In this document: piece by piece, positions 1 through 7,770 of the stretch
Layout of the letters: every line of letters begins with the position of its first letter
Position numbering within the stretch: position 1 is the stretch's first letter
DNA from: Oscillospiraceae bacterium
GTDB taxonomy: Bacteria; Bacillota; Clostridia; Oscillospirales; Ruminococcaceae
Direction: 5' to 3'
Length of the DNA stretch: 32,014 nt
Assembly: GCA_016281125.1 (NCBI GenBank)
Contig: JAEEIA010000093.1
Span: forward strand, 1 to 32,014
Notes under the pieces: model-generated
The model's input: only the letters and a program-made list of their open reading frames with translations
What the model was told of the DNA's origin: nothing
Database searches by the model: none
Made by a program: the position numbers and the translations under genes

Positions 1-269
1 ATTGATAGCTCTTTCAGGCTTGCTGCCAATTCGCTCTTATCGGCTTCGATAGGAGCGTTATTTTTTTCTCTTCCTATGATCACATCAACCGAGCACCCGA
101 AGTAATCTGCAACAGCGGCGACTTTGTCAACGGATGGCATCGAGCCCTTTTTCAGGTTGTCCATGAAGCTCTTGCTGAGACCGCAATCAGAAAGGAACTG
201 CCTTTGTGAGATCCCTCTCACGATTCGCATAGTTTCGATATTGTTGTAAATCTGCATAGTCGTGAACAT
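1..269 (-). CDS. cI-like XRE-family phage repressor, C-terminus cut by window edge
   Basis: Reading the minus strand from the ATG at 267-269 gives an open frame of 89 codons that runs off the left edge without a stop. Residues about 8-65 are a classic helix-turn-helix: an ISQRQF first helix, a GLSKSFMDNL recognition helix and a PSVDKVAAVADYFGCSVD closing helix. A GAAAGGGG ribosome binding site lies about nine bases before the ATG. The gene diverges from the early operon across an intergenic region with two symmetrical operators, as expected for the lysogeny repressor that silences the lytic promoter. The missing C-terminus prevents deciding whether it is a short repressor or one with a peptidase domain. 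Its start could also be the ATG at 257, but that one lacks a good ribosome binding site. Confidence 0.85.
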   Translation of the reverse strand, partial: MFTTMQIYNNIETMRIVRGISQRQFLSDCGLSKSFMDNLKKGSMPSVDKVAAVADYFGCSVDVIIGREKNNAPIEADKSELAASLKELS

Positions 270-306
270 GGAATCAGCCCCTTTCTTTGTAATAATTCAC
301 GAAATG

Positions 307-350
307 CCATAAATTTACGGAAACCTATTGACATTGCCGTAAATTTATGG
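307..350. promoter_or_regulatory. Paired repressor operators in the divergent early region
   Basis: Two 14-bp sites, 307-320 (CCATAAATTTACGG) and 337-350 (CCGTAAATTTATGG), are exact reverse complements of one another. Each is itself a near-perfect palindrome of the form CCRTAAATTTAYGG. Their centres are 30 bp apart, close to three helical turns, so two repressor dimers would sit on the same DNA face. The right site lies inside the spacer of the rightward promoter. The likely binder is the HTH protein at 1-269 and/or the HTH protein at 520-726. Binding itself is inferred. Confidence 0.8.
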
Positions 351-361
351 TATCTTATAAT
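328..361 (+). promoter_or_regulatory. Rightward early (lytic) promoter
   Basis: A consensus -35 TTGACA at 328-333 is followed after 17 bp by TATCTT (351-356). A perfect TATAAT at 356-361 could pair instead with a weaker TTGCCG at 334-339 (16-bp spacer). Either choice starts RNA near 363-368 and places operator 337-350 between the -35 and -10, which suits direct repression. No equally good leftward promoter for the repressor gene was found. Confidence 0.75.
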
Positions 362-364
362 CAC

Positions 365-497
365 AGCTTATGGAACAAGCAACACCAAAAGCCCCCACAG
401 AAAAACCTAGTTCCCCATAAGCTGCGTGATATATTCGGTTTGCTTCTCACTACCAGTATATCACATTTTATTCCGCTTGTCAATAAGTGGGGCTTAT
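365..497 (+). promoter_or_regulatory. Early mRNA leader with consecutive and competing hairpins
   Basis: The ~150-base untranslated leader before the gene at 520 holds three inverted repeats. AGCTTATGGAAC (365-376) pairs with GTTCCCCATAAGCT (410-423) with a two-base bulge. GTGATATA (426-433) pairs perfectly with TATATCAC (457-464). ATAAG (483-487) pairs with CTTAT (493-497), ending just before the ribosome binding site at 503-509. The segment around GTGGGGCTTAT (487-497) can instead pair with AGCCCCCAC (390-398) or with ATAAGC (417-422). An attenuator or translational switch is possible, but so are additional protein operators. Function is not shown by the sequence. Confidence 0.45.
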
Positions 498-519
498 AAA
501 TAAAGGAGGTGGTGATTGA

Positions 520-726
520 ATGGCAAAGTTCGCAGAAAACCTCGCGACCTATCGCATGCAGCGCAAGCTCTCGCAGGAAGAGCTTGCGAAGCGTGTCGGC
601 GTATCTCAGCCGGCGATTGCACAGTACGAAGCCGGCACGGCTGTGCCGAAGCTGTATGTCACGATCAAGCTGGCAGATGCGCTCGGCGTGAAGATCGACG
701 ATCTTGTCTCAAACAAGGAGGTGTGA
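520..726 (+). CDS. XRE-family HTH regulator (Cro-like)
   Basis: This 68-residue protein is essentially one Cro/C1-type helix-turn-helix domain: residues about 5-60 contain QRKLSQEELAKRVGVSQPAI, an AQYEAGT recognition segment and an LADALGVKIDDL final helix. It is the first gene of the rightward early operon, the usual position of Cro. An AAAGGAGGTGG ribosome binding site ends about ten bases before the ATG at 520. It probably competes with the repressor at the operators at 307-350. Its own C-terminal codons supply the ribosome binding site of the next gene, so the two are likely translated together. Confidence 0.85.
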   Translation: MAKFAENLATYRMQRKLSQEELAKRVGVSQPAIAQYEAGTAVPKLYVTIKLADALGVKIDDLVSNKEV

Positions 727-729
727 AAC

Positions 730-1005
730 ATGGCAAAGAAAGCAACCGGCAAGCGCACACCGTCAAGAATCCTGTGGGAGGTCATTGACGCTGAACGGAC
801 ACGGCAGGGGATGACATGCGAGAAGCTGTCTGACATCGCAGGTTTTTCCCGCTCGACTGTCATCACAGACAAGCAGGATCCCGACAAGATCACGCTTTAC
901 CGCCTGTGGTGCTACCTTGCAGCGCTGGGCATCTCTGCCGACGAAGTGCTCCGTCCGATTGCGATGGAGCATGCAGAAAACATGATAAGGAGGGAACCGC
1001 AGTGA
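730..1005 (+). CDS. Small HTH-like early regulator
   Basis: The 91-residue product has a basic N-terminus and a region (about residues 12-75) shaped like an XRE-type HTH: a predicted helix around RTRQGMTCEKLSDIAG, a turn, FSRSTVIT, and an LWCYLAALGISADEVL closing helix. An AAGGAGG site (716-722) overlaps the end of the preceding gene and precedes the ATG by seven bases. It may be a second DNA-binding early regulator or an excisionase-like protein. The HTH call rests on helix pattern only and no target is visible. Its TGA overlaps the GTG start of the next gene. Confidence 0.65.
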   Translation: MAKKATGKRTPSRILWEVIDAERTRQGMTCEKLSDIAGFSRSTVITDKQDPDKITLYRLWCYLAALGISADEVLRPIAMEHAENMIRREPQ

Positions 1006-1229
1006 TCCGCATCAATTCCGTCCCGGGCGATGAAACCAGCATCGAGCTGACGGGCAATCCGTGTGACCTCTGCGTTGAGATGGCGATCCTGATCGAGCAT
1101 TTCACGCAGCGGATCCTTGAACGTGCCGTCGATCCGTATGAAGCAGCGCCGGAGATCCGGGATCTGTTCAGCGGCGCGATCGAGAGTGCGCTTGCATCAG
1201 TAAAGGGGGAGACAGCATGGCAGCGATGA
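1002..1229 (+). CDS. Hypothetical early phage protein (75 aa)
   Basis: I chose the GTG at 1002 because AAGGAGGG (988-994) lies seven bases upstream and the GTG overlaps the previous stop codon as GTGA, a typical coupled start. The frame is open further upstream, but without another ribosome binding site. The acidic product has a short N-terminal strand-rich part and a long helix around residues 26-60 (LCVEMAILIEHFTQRILER). It resembles small phage proteins of unknown function. I recognise no family. The downstream gene starts inside it. Confidence 0.6.
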   Translation: MIRINSVPGDETSIELTGNPCDLCVEMAILIEHFTQRILERAVDPYEAAPEIRDLFSGAIESALASVKGETAWQR

Positions 1230-1657
1230 TCTATACGCTTGCAGCGTTCCTCTACGCGGCAACAGTCGCAGCGATCGCGCTGATCTGGGTGCTCTCGATG
1301 AAGCACACCTACGAAGACAGCGCCCACGAGGACGCGGAGCGCATCGCAGAGGAGATGTTCCGGGAGATGTGCGAAACCGCTGAGTATCACATCCACAGCG
1401 ATCAGTACATCCTATGCGGCAAAGGCTACAAATCACAGGAGGACAATATCACAATGACCAGGGCGACCACACTGAGACCGGGCGGGCTCTATGTCCATCT
1501 GTCCGGCGATGTCTACAAGTGTCTGCGCACCACAGCGGACGGCTGTGCCGTGCTCATGGACATCAACAGCGGCACGCTGCTCACCGTGACGGGCTGCCGC
1601 ACATATCAGGACGGGAAGATCACATTCGCAGTCAAGGAGGCGCGCGCGGTATGCTGA
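1217..1657 (+). CDS. Small single-pass membrane protein, early region
   Basis: The 146-residue product starts with an uncharged hydrophobic stretch at residues about 3-27, a probable signal anchor. An acidic helix follows (EDSAHEDAERIAEEMFREM) and then a compact strand-rich C-terminal domain (about 80-146). AAAGGGGGA precedes the ATG at 1217 by six bases, and the gene overlaps its neighbour by 13 bases. Early phage membrane proteins often act in superinfection exclusion, but nothing in this sequence proves such a role. The C-terminal half might be a separate soluble domain. Function unknown. Confidence 0.6.
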   Translation: MAAMIYTLAAFLYAATVAAIALIWVLSMKHTYEDSAHEDAERIAEEMFREMCETAEYHIHSDQYILCGKGYKSQEDNITMTRATTLRPGGLYVHLSGDVYKCLRTTADGCAVLMDINSGTLLTVTGCRTYQDGKITFAVKEARAVC

Positions 1658-1893
1658 AACGATGCAGAACATGCGGCGGCACAGTCGCGATCGTGCGCTC
1701 TGTGGATGATCGGAACCGCATGCGCTGGGTGATTGTCGGACATGGCATGATGCCCTGCCGCTGCGATAAGGTTGTGAAGATGCAGAGCGCTGTCTGCACA
1801 ACGCTCGCCGCTTCCGAGACGGCCTATGACGCGCTTGGGCAGCGCTGGAATCAGGAACGGGGGATGCCCGGTGAGCACATGGACGCCGATTGA
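1651..1893 (+). CDS. Zinc-ribbon-like small phage protein
   Basis: The ATG at 1651 has AAGGAGG (1634-1640) ten bases upstream and overlaps the previous gene by seven bases. The 80-residue product begins MLKRCRTCGG and later has CRC, giving a C-x2-C ... C-x-C pattern that could bind one zinc ion. The spacing recalls Lar/restriction-alleviation-type zinc ribbons and other small phage zinc proteins, but the similarity is too weak to name it. The C-terminal half is helical. The next gene begins inside its last codons. Confidence 0.55.
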   Translation: MLKRCRTCGGTVAIVRSVDDRNRMRWVIVGHGMMPCRCDKVVKMQSAVCTTLAASETAYDALGQRWNQERGMPGEHMDAD

Positions 1894-2503
1894 TCCGCTG
1901 CCGCAGGCGCTGAGTGCAAATGAGCAGCGCGTGAAAGCCCTGCTTGATCAGGGCAGGAACCAGTTTCAGATCGCAAAGCAGCTGCATATCAGCTTTGAAG
2001 CGGTCCGCGAAATGATATACGAAATCAGAAAGAAGGAATGCTTAATGGCTGGAAAGCCGAGACTTTCACAGGAAGAACGCGCAGAGATCTTCCGCCTGTA
2101 CCGCGAGGAGCACATGACGCAGCGGGATCTTGCAGCGCGATTCGGCGTGTCTCACGGCACGATCGGGAACATCATCAACAGCTTCGGCAGCGTGCAGGAG
2201 ATGTGCGACACGCTCGCAGCGGCGGACAAGCCGCAGAAGAAAACGCAGATCAATGAAGACTTCGAGCAGGCAGTCGATACCATGATCGCAGAGCGCGAGG
2301 CAGCGGATGCAGAGCAGAAGTCTGCGAACGCAGAGCCGGAGAAGCTGCCGGGTGTCGTGCGGAGGGCGCTTGAAGTCGGATACCGTGATCTTGCTGAAAA
2401 GATTGAAGAGTGCCGCAGCGTAATTGAAGAACAAGAAGCCTTGATCGCAGAATATGAAAAGGATATCGAGGCATTGAAAAAGTGGGCGAGGGAAAGAGCA
2501 TGA
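1871..2503 (+). CDS. Tandem-HTH protein with C-terminal coiled coil
   Basis: From the GTG at 1871 (GGGGGA about eight bases upstream) the 210-residue product contains two helix-turn-helix units. The first is at residues about 14-52 (RVKALLDQGRNQFQIAKQLH) and the second at about 60-105 (RAEIFRLYREEHMTQRDLAA followed by RFGVSHGTIGNII). The last 40 residues form a charged coiled coil. An internal ATG at 2045 with its own AGAAGGA site would give a 153-residue protein holding only the second HTH. Either both starts are used or the gene is a fusion. The second HTH resembles resolvase/transposase-type domains, so it may be a phage DNA-binding regulator. Confidence 0.65.
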   Translation: MSTWTPIDPLPQALSANEQRVKALLDQGRNQFQIAKQLHISFEAVREMIYEIRKKECLMAGKPRLSQEERAEIFRLYREEHMTQRDLAARFGVSHGTIGNIINSFGSVQEMCDTLAAADKPQKKTQINEDFEQAVDTMIAEREAADAEQKSANAEPEKLPGVVRRALEVGYRDLAEKIEECRSVIEEQEALIAEYEKDIEALKKWARERA

Positions 2504-2796
2504 AAGCACTGAAAATCACCGGCATCGTGCAGCCTGTGGAGATTGCCAACGATCTGAGAGCACTCCAGCTCGCCGTTGACGGCTACATCGAAACCATCGG
2601 CCTGCGCGACGGCGGCGTGATGATCGTGGACGAAGAGGGGATGCTCAAGGGCAAGCCGCAGAATCCGCTTGCAGGTCTGGTCGCCGGCACGATGATCTAC
2701 GGCACAGCACTGATCGTCGGCGCCGACGAGGATGAGTTCGACGATGTGCCGGAGAACTACATGGAGCTGCTCCGCCTGAACGACGAGCTGGCATAA
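2500..2796 (+). CDS. DUF3846 family phage protein
   Basis: The 98-residue product shows the layout I recognise as DUF3846: an N-terminal MKAL strand, LRALQLAVDGYIETI, a central VMIVDEEGMLKGKPQN segment, then a G-T-x-L-I-V-G stretch and an acidic tail. The function of the family is unknown; it is common in Firmicutes phage early regions. I chose the ATG at 2500, which overlaps the previous stop as ATGA and follows GAGGGAAAG, over the GTG at 2482. The gene ends the first early block; an 86-bp gap without an evident promoter or terminator follows. Confidence 0.8.
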   Translation: MKALKITGIVQPVEIANDLRALQLAVDGYIETIGLRDGGVMIVDEEGMLKGKPQNPLAGLVAGTMIYGTALIVGADEDEFDDVPENYMELLRLNDELA

Positions 2797-2882
2797 GAAA
2801 AGCCGCATCCGATCTGGTACATCGGACACGGCGCAAACCTAAGTTTACAAGTGCATTATAGCACGGAAAGGATGTTTTGTCA

Positions 2883-4160
2883 ATGGTAAAAATCAGCACG
2901 CTTGAACTTGAAAATATCAAGCGCATCAAGGCGGTGCAGCTTAAGCCGACTGCAAACGGTCTGACCCTGATCGGCGGCAACAACCGGCAGGGCAAGACCA
3001 GCGTTCTCGACGCGATCGCGTGGGCGCTTGGCGGCGACAAGTTCAAGCCGACACAGCCTGCGCGGGAAGGCTCCGAGATTCCTCCGCACCTTCGGATCAC
3101 GCTCTCGAACGGTCTGATCGTGGAGCGCTCCGGCAAGAACAGCGCGCTCAAGGTCATTGACCCGGAAGGGCGCAAAGGCGGCCAGCAGCTTCTCAATGAG
3201 TTCGTGGAGCAGTTTGCGCTTGATCTCCCCGCATTCATGGCGATGACCGACAAGAAGAAAGCGGATGTCCTGCTGCGTATCATCGGCATCGGCGAGCAGC
3301 TATATGAGATGGAGCAGAACGAGGCTCAGCTCTACAACCGCCGCACTGAGATCGGTCGCATTGCGGATCAGAAAAAGAAGTTCTCGCAGGAGATGCCGCT
3401 CTATACGGATGTGCCGAAAGAGCCGGTCAGCGCGGCTGAGCTGATCGAGCAGCACCAGGAGATCCTCGCGCGCAACGGTCAGCGGCAGCAGTGGCAGCGC
3501 GAGATGCAGAGCATTGATATCGCTGTCGAACGGGTCACTGCGGAGATTATGCGCACTGCGCAGCAGCTCGATGATCTCAAGCAGCAGCTCGCGGTATGGC
3601 AGGAAAAAGCCAATGCCGCGAAAAAGTCCCCGGAAGAACTCGAAATGGAATCCACCGCAGAGCTGGAAGAACAGCTCCGCGCCGTTGAGACAATCAATGC
3701 AAAAGTCCGCGCGAACTGTGACCGAGAGAAGGCGGAGCTCGATGCAGATGATTTCAGAAGACAGTATGACGCTCTGACCGAAGAGCTTGAAACTGCCCGA
3801 TCTGAACGGTACAAGCTCCTGAACGGCGCACAGATGCCGCTTGATGGGCTGTCTGTCGAGAACGGCGCTCTGATCTACAACGGTCAGGCGTGGGATAACA
3901 TGTCAGGCGCGGATCAGATGATCGTTGCAGCGTCCATTGTCCGCAAGCTCAATCCGAACTGCGGTTTCGTGCTGCTGGACAAGCTCGAACAGATGGATAT
4001 GCAGACTTTGACCGATTTCGGAAAGTGGCTCGAAGCGCAAGGCTTGCAGGCGATCGCGACCAGAGTGAGCACCGGCGACGAGTGCAGCGTCATCATTGAG
4101 GATGGGTATTCCGTTGCGCCGAAAGCGGAGCCGAAAACTTGGAAAGCAGGTGAATTCTAA
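2883..4160 (+). CDS. SMC/Rad50-like AAA ATPase
   Basis: The 425-residue protein is built like a short Rad50/RecF-type ATPase. It has Walker A GGNNRQGKTS at residues 31-40, a long charged coiled coil (about 150-310), an ABC-type signature-like NMSGADQM near 339, and a Walker B-like FVLLDKLEQMD near 361. The usual catalytic Glu after the Walker B Asp appears to be Lys. Such proteins accompany phage recombinases and probably act on DNA ends. The ATG at 2883 has AAAGGA ten bases upstream; a TTG two codons earlier is too close to that site. The stop overlaps the next ATG. An essential role in replication/recombination is inferred from context. Confidence 0.8.
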   Translation: MVKISTLELENIKRIKAVQLKPTANGLTLIGGNNRQGKTSVLDAIAWALGGDKFKPTQPAREGSEIPPHLRITLSNGLIVERSGKNSALKVIDPEGRKGGQQLLNEFVEQFALDLPAFMAMTDKKKADVLLRIIGIGEQLYEMEQNEAQLYNRRTEIGRIADQKKKFSQEMPLYTDVPKEPVSAAELIEQHQEILARNGQRQQWQREMQSIDIAVERVTAEIMRTAQQLDDLKQQLAVWQEKANAAKKSPEELEMESTAELEEQLRAVETINAKVRANCDREKAELDADDFRRQYDALTEELETARSERYKLLNGAQMPLDGLSVENGALIYNGQAWDNMSGADQMIVAASIVRKLNPNCGFVLLDKLEQMDMQTLTDFGKWLEAQGLQAIATRVSTGDECSVIIEDGYSVAPKAEPKTWKAGEF

Positions 4161-4402
4161 TGAAGGATCCCGAAATCTGTGTTATTCAGTGTAAGCCGAA
4201 GAAATCCCGTGACTGTGGTTTCACCAAAGTTATCATTTCTCCGGACAAGCACATGAAGCTCGTGTTTGCATCGAGCATCACCGGCAAAACCATTCAGGAT
4301 ATCGCCGACGAACTGCTTGAATTCGCGCTGAGCCGTGCGAAGATCGAGATGGACGACGGCAGGTATATTACACTCTCGGAAGCAGGAGGTATCACAGAAT
4401 GA
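4160..4402 (+). CDS. Hypothetical protein in the recombination operon (80 aa)
   Basis: The ATG at 4160 shares its A with the preceding TAA stop, and the 3' end overlaps the next gene by four bases, so translation is coupled on both sides. The product has a strand-rich first half with two cysteines (ICVIQC, DCGF) and a helix around residues 45-62 (IQDIADELLEFALSRAKIEM). I recognise no family. Its fixed place between the SMC-like ATPase and the RecA-fold ATPase suggests a helper of one of them, which is inference only. Confidence 0.6.
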   Translation: MKDPEICVIQCKPKKSRDCGFTKVIISPDKHMKLVFASSITGKTIQDIADELLEFALSRAKIEMDDGRYITLSEAGGITE

Positions 4403-5520
4403 ACATTACAAGAGGAATCCAGCAGAGACCGCTTAAGGTGGTCATTTACGGACCTGAGGGCATCGGAAAGAGCACCTTTGCAAGTCTGTTCCCTGATCCG
4501 CTGTTCATCGACACAGAGGGCAGCACCGTCCGCATGGATGTCGCGCGAACCGATACACCGACAAGCCTTGCAATGCTGACGCAGCTGCTCACAGAGATCC
4601 GCGACAATCCGCCCGGCTGCAAGACTCTGGTCATTGACACGATCGACTGGGCAGAGCGGCTCTGCATCACAGCAGTCTGCGCAAAGAACCAGAAGGTCGG
4701 CATTGAGGATTTCGGCTATGGCAAGGGATACAGCTATGTTTTCGAGGAAATGGGCCGCATCCTGAATCTGTTGAACGACATCTGGGAGCGCGGAATGCAC
4801 ATTGTCATCACGGCGCATGCTGCGATCCGCAAGTTCGAGCAGCCTGATGAAATGGGTGCATACGACCGCTGGGAGCTGAAGCTGATCAATTCCCCGAAGT
4901 GCAACTCCTGCGCGATGGTCAAGGAATGGGCAGACATGGTCCTGTTCGCAAACTACAAGACCTACGCAGTCGCAGCAGATAAGGACGGCAAGAAGATGAA
5001 GGCACGCGGCGGCGAGCGTGTCATGTATACCGCGCACAATCCGTGCTGGGACGCCAAGAACCGGTTCGGCCTCGCCCCTGAGCTGCCGTTTGACTTCGGG
5101 CAGATCGCGCATCTCTTCTCCGGCGAGAGCACTGCGGCCAGAGTCATGAGCAAGCTCGCACAGCAGAACACTGCTCCTCCCCAACAGCCGGCAGCACCTC
5201 CGCCCGCACCTCCGGCAGCTCCGCCGAAGCCCGCGCCTGTATCTGATGTCCCGCCGACAGCTGCTGATCTGGATGACTTCCAGCCGATTGCCGAACCTGT
5301 TGTGATCCCGGACGGAATTCCGCCTGCGCTCGCCGATCTTATGCGGCAGAACAATGTCACCGAGAGCGAGATCCAGCTTGCGGTCGGATTGCGCGGTTAC
5401 TTCCCGGAGAATATGCCGATCGCGAATTATCCGCCGGATTTCGTGCAGGGCGTACTGATCGGCGCATGGGCGCAGGTATTCGGACTGATTCAGGAAAATC
5501 GGAAACTTCCGTTTGAATAA
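4399..5520 (+). CDS. Sak4-like RecA-fold ATPase (AAA_24), phage recombinase
   Basis: The 373-residue protein carries Walker A GPEGIGKST at residues 18-26, Walker B LVIDTID near 77-83, and a VITAHA sensor-like segment near 137. This matches the AAA_24/phage P-loop family that includes Sak4-type single-strand annealing recombinases. A proline/alanine-rich linker (about 258-290) leads to a small helical C-terminal domain ending in an acidic/hydrophobic tail. It is followed by an SSB-like gene, and Sak4 proteins are known to work with a cognate SSB. The start overlaps the previous gene as ATGA with AGGAGG ahead. Annealing activity is inferred from family and context. Confidence 0.8.
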   Translation: MNITRGIQQRPLKVVIYGPEGIGKSTFASLFPDPLFIDTEGSTVRMDVARTDTPTSLAMLTQLLTEIRDNPPGCKTLVIDTIDWAERLCITAVCAKNQKVGIEDFGYGKGYSYVFEEMGRILNLLNDIWERGMHIVITAHAAIRKFEQPDEMGAYDRWELKLINSPKCNSCAMVKEWADMVLFANYKTYAVAADKDGKKMKARGGERVMYTAHNPCWDAKNRFGLAPELPFDFGQIAHLFSGESTAARVMSKLAQQNTAPPQQPAAPPPAPPAAPPKPAPVSDVPPTAADLDDFQPIAEPVVIPDGIPPALADLMRQNNVTESEIQLAVGLRGYFPENMPIANYPPDFVQGVLIGAWAQVFGLIQENRKLPFE

Positions 5521-5536
5521 TGAAAGGAGATTGACT

Positions 5537-6124
5537 ATGGCACAATTCGGAGCAGAATACGAAGAGATCGGCTATGAGGGCACGATCGAAGAGGAATCCG
5601 GCGGCTTTACTTTGCTGCCGGAAGGTGACTATGATTTCACCGTCAATAAAGTCACACGCACGCGCTATGAGGGCAGCGACAAGATGCCTGCCTGCAACAG
5701 CGTTACCGTCGAACTGACGGTCTGGGGTCCGCAGGACAAGGCCACGATCTCGGAGCGCTTCTTCCTGGTCAAGAAATTTGAGTGGAAGCTCTCGCAGTTC
5801 TTCCTGTCGATCGGCGTGAAGAAGCACGGTGAACCGCTCGTGATGCGCTGGAACATCGAAGGCAGCCGCGGCAAGTGCAAGGTCTACATCGACAAGTACA
5901 AGAAGAATGACGGCAGTGACGGGCAGTCGAACAAGATCAAGAAGTTCTATGCCTATGATGAGCAGGTGCAGACCACTTCCCCGCAGCCTACAGCAATGCA
6001 TCAACCTCAGCAGTATCAGACACCGCCGCAGCAGTACCAGCAGAATTATCAGCAGCCCACGCAGCAGGCCTCATGGCAGCAGCCCCCGCAGTCGTCCGGC
6101 GGGTGGACACCCGGTAACTTCTGA
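5537..6124 (+). CDS. DUF669-type single-strand DNA-binding-like protein
   Basis: The 195-residue protein has a strand-rich N-terminal domain (residues about 1-140) of the DUF669 type. It includes a GFTLLPEGDYDFTVNKV start and a core around LTVWGPQDKATISERFFL. A disordered Gln/Pro-rich tail follows (about 145-195), ending NF, which recalls the flexible tails of SSB proteins. DUF669 genes regularly sit beside phage recombinases and helicases. AAAGGAGA precedes the ATG at 5537, which I prefer to an upstream start inside the previous gene. Its TGA overlaps the helicase ATG. It is likely the replication SSB partner of the Sak4-like protein. Confidence 0.75.
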   Translation: MAQFGAEYEEIGYEGTIEEESGGFTLLPEGDYDFTVNKVTRTRYEGSDKMPACNSVTVELTVWGPQDKATISERFFLVKKFEWKLSQFFLSIGVKKHGEPLVMRWNIEGSRGKCKVYIDKYKKNDGSDGQSNKIKKFYAYDEQVQTTSPQPTAMHQPQQYQTPPQQYQQNYQQPTQQASWQQPPQSSGGWTPGNF

Positions 6125-7770
6125 TGGAGCTGCGGCCGTATCAACAGGAAGCACGGACGGCAGTGGAAAGCGAGTGGGAGGCGGGCAATTCCCGCACCCT
6201 GCTCGTGCTGCCGACCGGCTGCGGCAAGACGATTGTGTTCGCGAAGATCGCGGAGGACAGCGTGCGGCAGGGCGACCGCGTGCTGATCCTCGCGCACCGG
6301 GGCGAGCTGCTCGATCAGGCGGCGGACAAGATCAAGACCGCGACCGGGCTGATCTGCTCGACCGAAAAGGCGGAGCAATCCTGCCTTGACAGCGAATCAC
6401 GCTGGTATCGTGTGACCGTCGGATCTGTGCAGTCTCTGATGCGGGAATCACGGCTCGCACGCTTTCCGCAGGACTATTTCAGCACCATTATCATCGACGA
6501 AGCACATCATGCGGTATCGGACAGTTATCAGCGTGTTCTGCAATACTTCGACGGTGCACGGGTGCTTGGTGTCACAGCAACGCCGGACAGAGGCGACATG
6601 CGCGAGCTGGGCAATGTGTTCGACAGCCTGGCATACGAGTACACGCTGCCGAGAGCGATAAAAGAGGGATATCTCTCGCCGATCAAGGCGGTCACGATCC
6701 CGCTGAAGCTCGATCTCTCCGGCGTCGGGATACAGTCCGGCGACTTCAAGCCCGGCGATCTGGATTCCGCGCTTGACCCGTACCTCTGGCAGATTGCCGA
6801 AGAGATGAAGAAATACTGCGCCGACCGGAAGACGGTTGTTTTTTTGCCGCTCATCAAGACCTCGCAGAAGTTCCGGGATATTCTCAACGATTCCGGCTTT
6901 CGCGCCGCGGAAGTCAACGGAGAATCTGATGACCGTGCAGAGATCCTCGCGGATTTCGATGCAGGCAAGTACAATGTGCTTTGCAACTCCATGCTTTTGA
7001 CCGAAGGCTGGGACTGTCCGTCGGTTGACTGCGTGATCGTGCTCAGACCGACAAAGGTGCGGTCGCTGTACTGTCAGATGGTCGGGCGCGGGACGCGGCT
7101 ATGCGATGGTAAGGATCACTTATTGCTGCTGGATTTCCTCTGGCACACTGAACGCCATGAGCTGTGCAGGCCGGCGCACCTGATCTGCGACAACCAAGAG
7201 GTCGCGGAGAAGATGACCGAGGATCTGGCAGAGCAGGCAGGCTGCGAAATGGACATCGAGGAAGCGGCTGAAACGGCTTCGGATGAAGTCCAGCAGCAGA
7301 GAGAAGAAGCACTCGCGAATAAGCTTGCAGAGTGCAAGAAGCGCAAGCGTAAGCTCGTAGATCCATTGCAGTACGAAATGTCGATCTGTGCGGAGGATCT
7401 GAGCGGGTATGTCCCTGCGTTCGGCTGGGAATGCGCACCGCCGACCGACAAGCAGAAGGCAGCGCTCGAAAAGCGCGGCATCTTCCCGGACGAGATCGAG
7501 AACGCAGGCAAGGCGAAGCTGCTCCTTGATCGCCTGGAAAAGCGGCAGAGTGCCGGTCTGACCACACCGAAACAGATCCGATTCCTGGAATCGAGGGGCT
7601 TTCAGCATGTCGGCACATGGCAGTTTGAAGCGGCATCGAGCATGATTTCCCGCATCAGCGCAAACGGCTGGCAGATCCCGCGCGGGGTGACACCGCAAAC
7701 ATACACACCAGCTCAGGAGGTGAACGCATTTGAACCTTTTGGAGATCCTTTCGCATATTCCGCCGTCTGA
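6124..7770 (+). CDS. DEAD/DEAH-box (SF2) helicase
   Basis: The 548-residue protein has the full set of SF2 motifs: motif I LPTGCGKT (29-36), motif II DEAH (125-128), motif III TATP (151-154), an LLTEGWDCPSVD segment near 292 and motif VI QMVGRGTR near 318. Past residue about 430 are two related short repeats with the pattern TxKQ-x3-L-x2-RG (around 438 and 479), a C-terminal extension known in phage helicases. It probably unwinds DNA during replication or recombination. No clear ribosome binding site precedes the ATG, so translation probably depends on the stop of the previous gene, which it overlaps. The 3' end overlaps the primase-helicase gene by 41 bases. Confidence 0.9.
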   Translation: MELRPYQQEARTAVESEWEAGNSRTLLVLPTGCGKTIVFAKIAEDSVRQGDRVLILAHRGELLDQAADKIKTATGLICSTEKAEQSCLDSESRWYRVTVGSVQSLMRESRLARFPQDYFSTIIIDEAHHAVSDSYQRVLQYFDGARVLGVTATPDRGDMRELGNVFDSLAYEYTLPRAIKEGYLSPIKAVTIPLKLDLSGVGIQSGDFKPGDLDSALDPYLWQIAEEMKKYCADRKTVVFLPLIKTSQKFRDILNDSGFRAAEVNGESDDRAEILADFDAGKYNVLCNSMLLTEGWDCPSVDCVIVLRPTKVRSLYCQMVGRGTRLCDGKDHLLLLDFLWHTERHELCRPAHLICDNQEVAEKMTEDLAEQAGCEMDIEEAAETASDEVQQQREEALANKLAECKKRKRKLVDPLQYEMSICAEDLSGYVPAFGWECAPPTDKQKAALEKRGIFPDEIENAGKAKLLLDRLEKRQSAGLTTPKQIRFLESRGFQHVGTWQFEAASSMISRISANGWQIPRGVTPQTYTPAQEVNAFEPFGDPFAYSAV

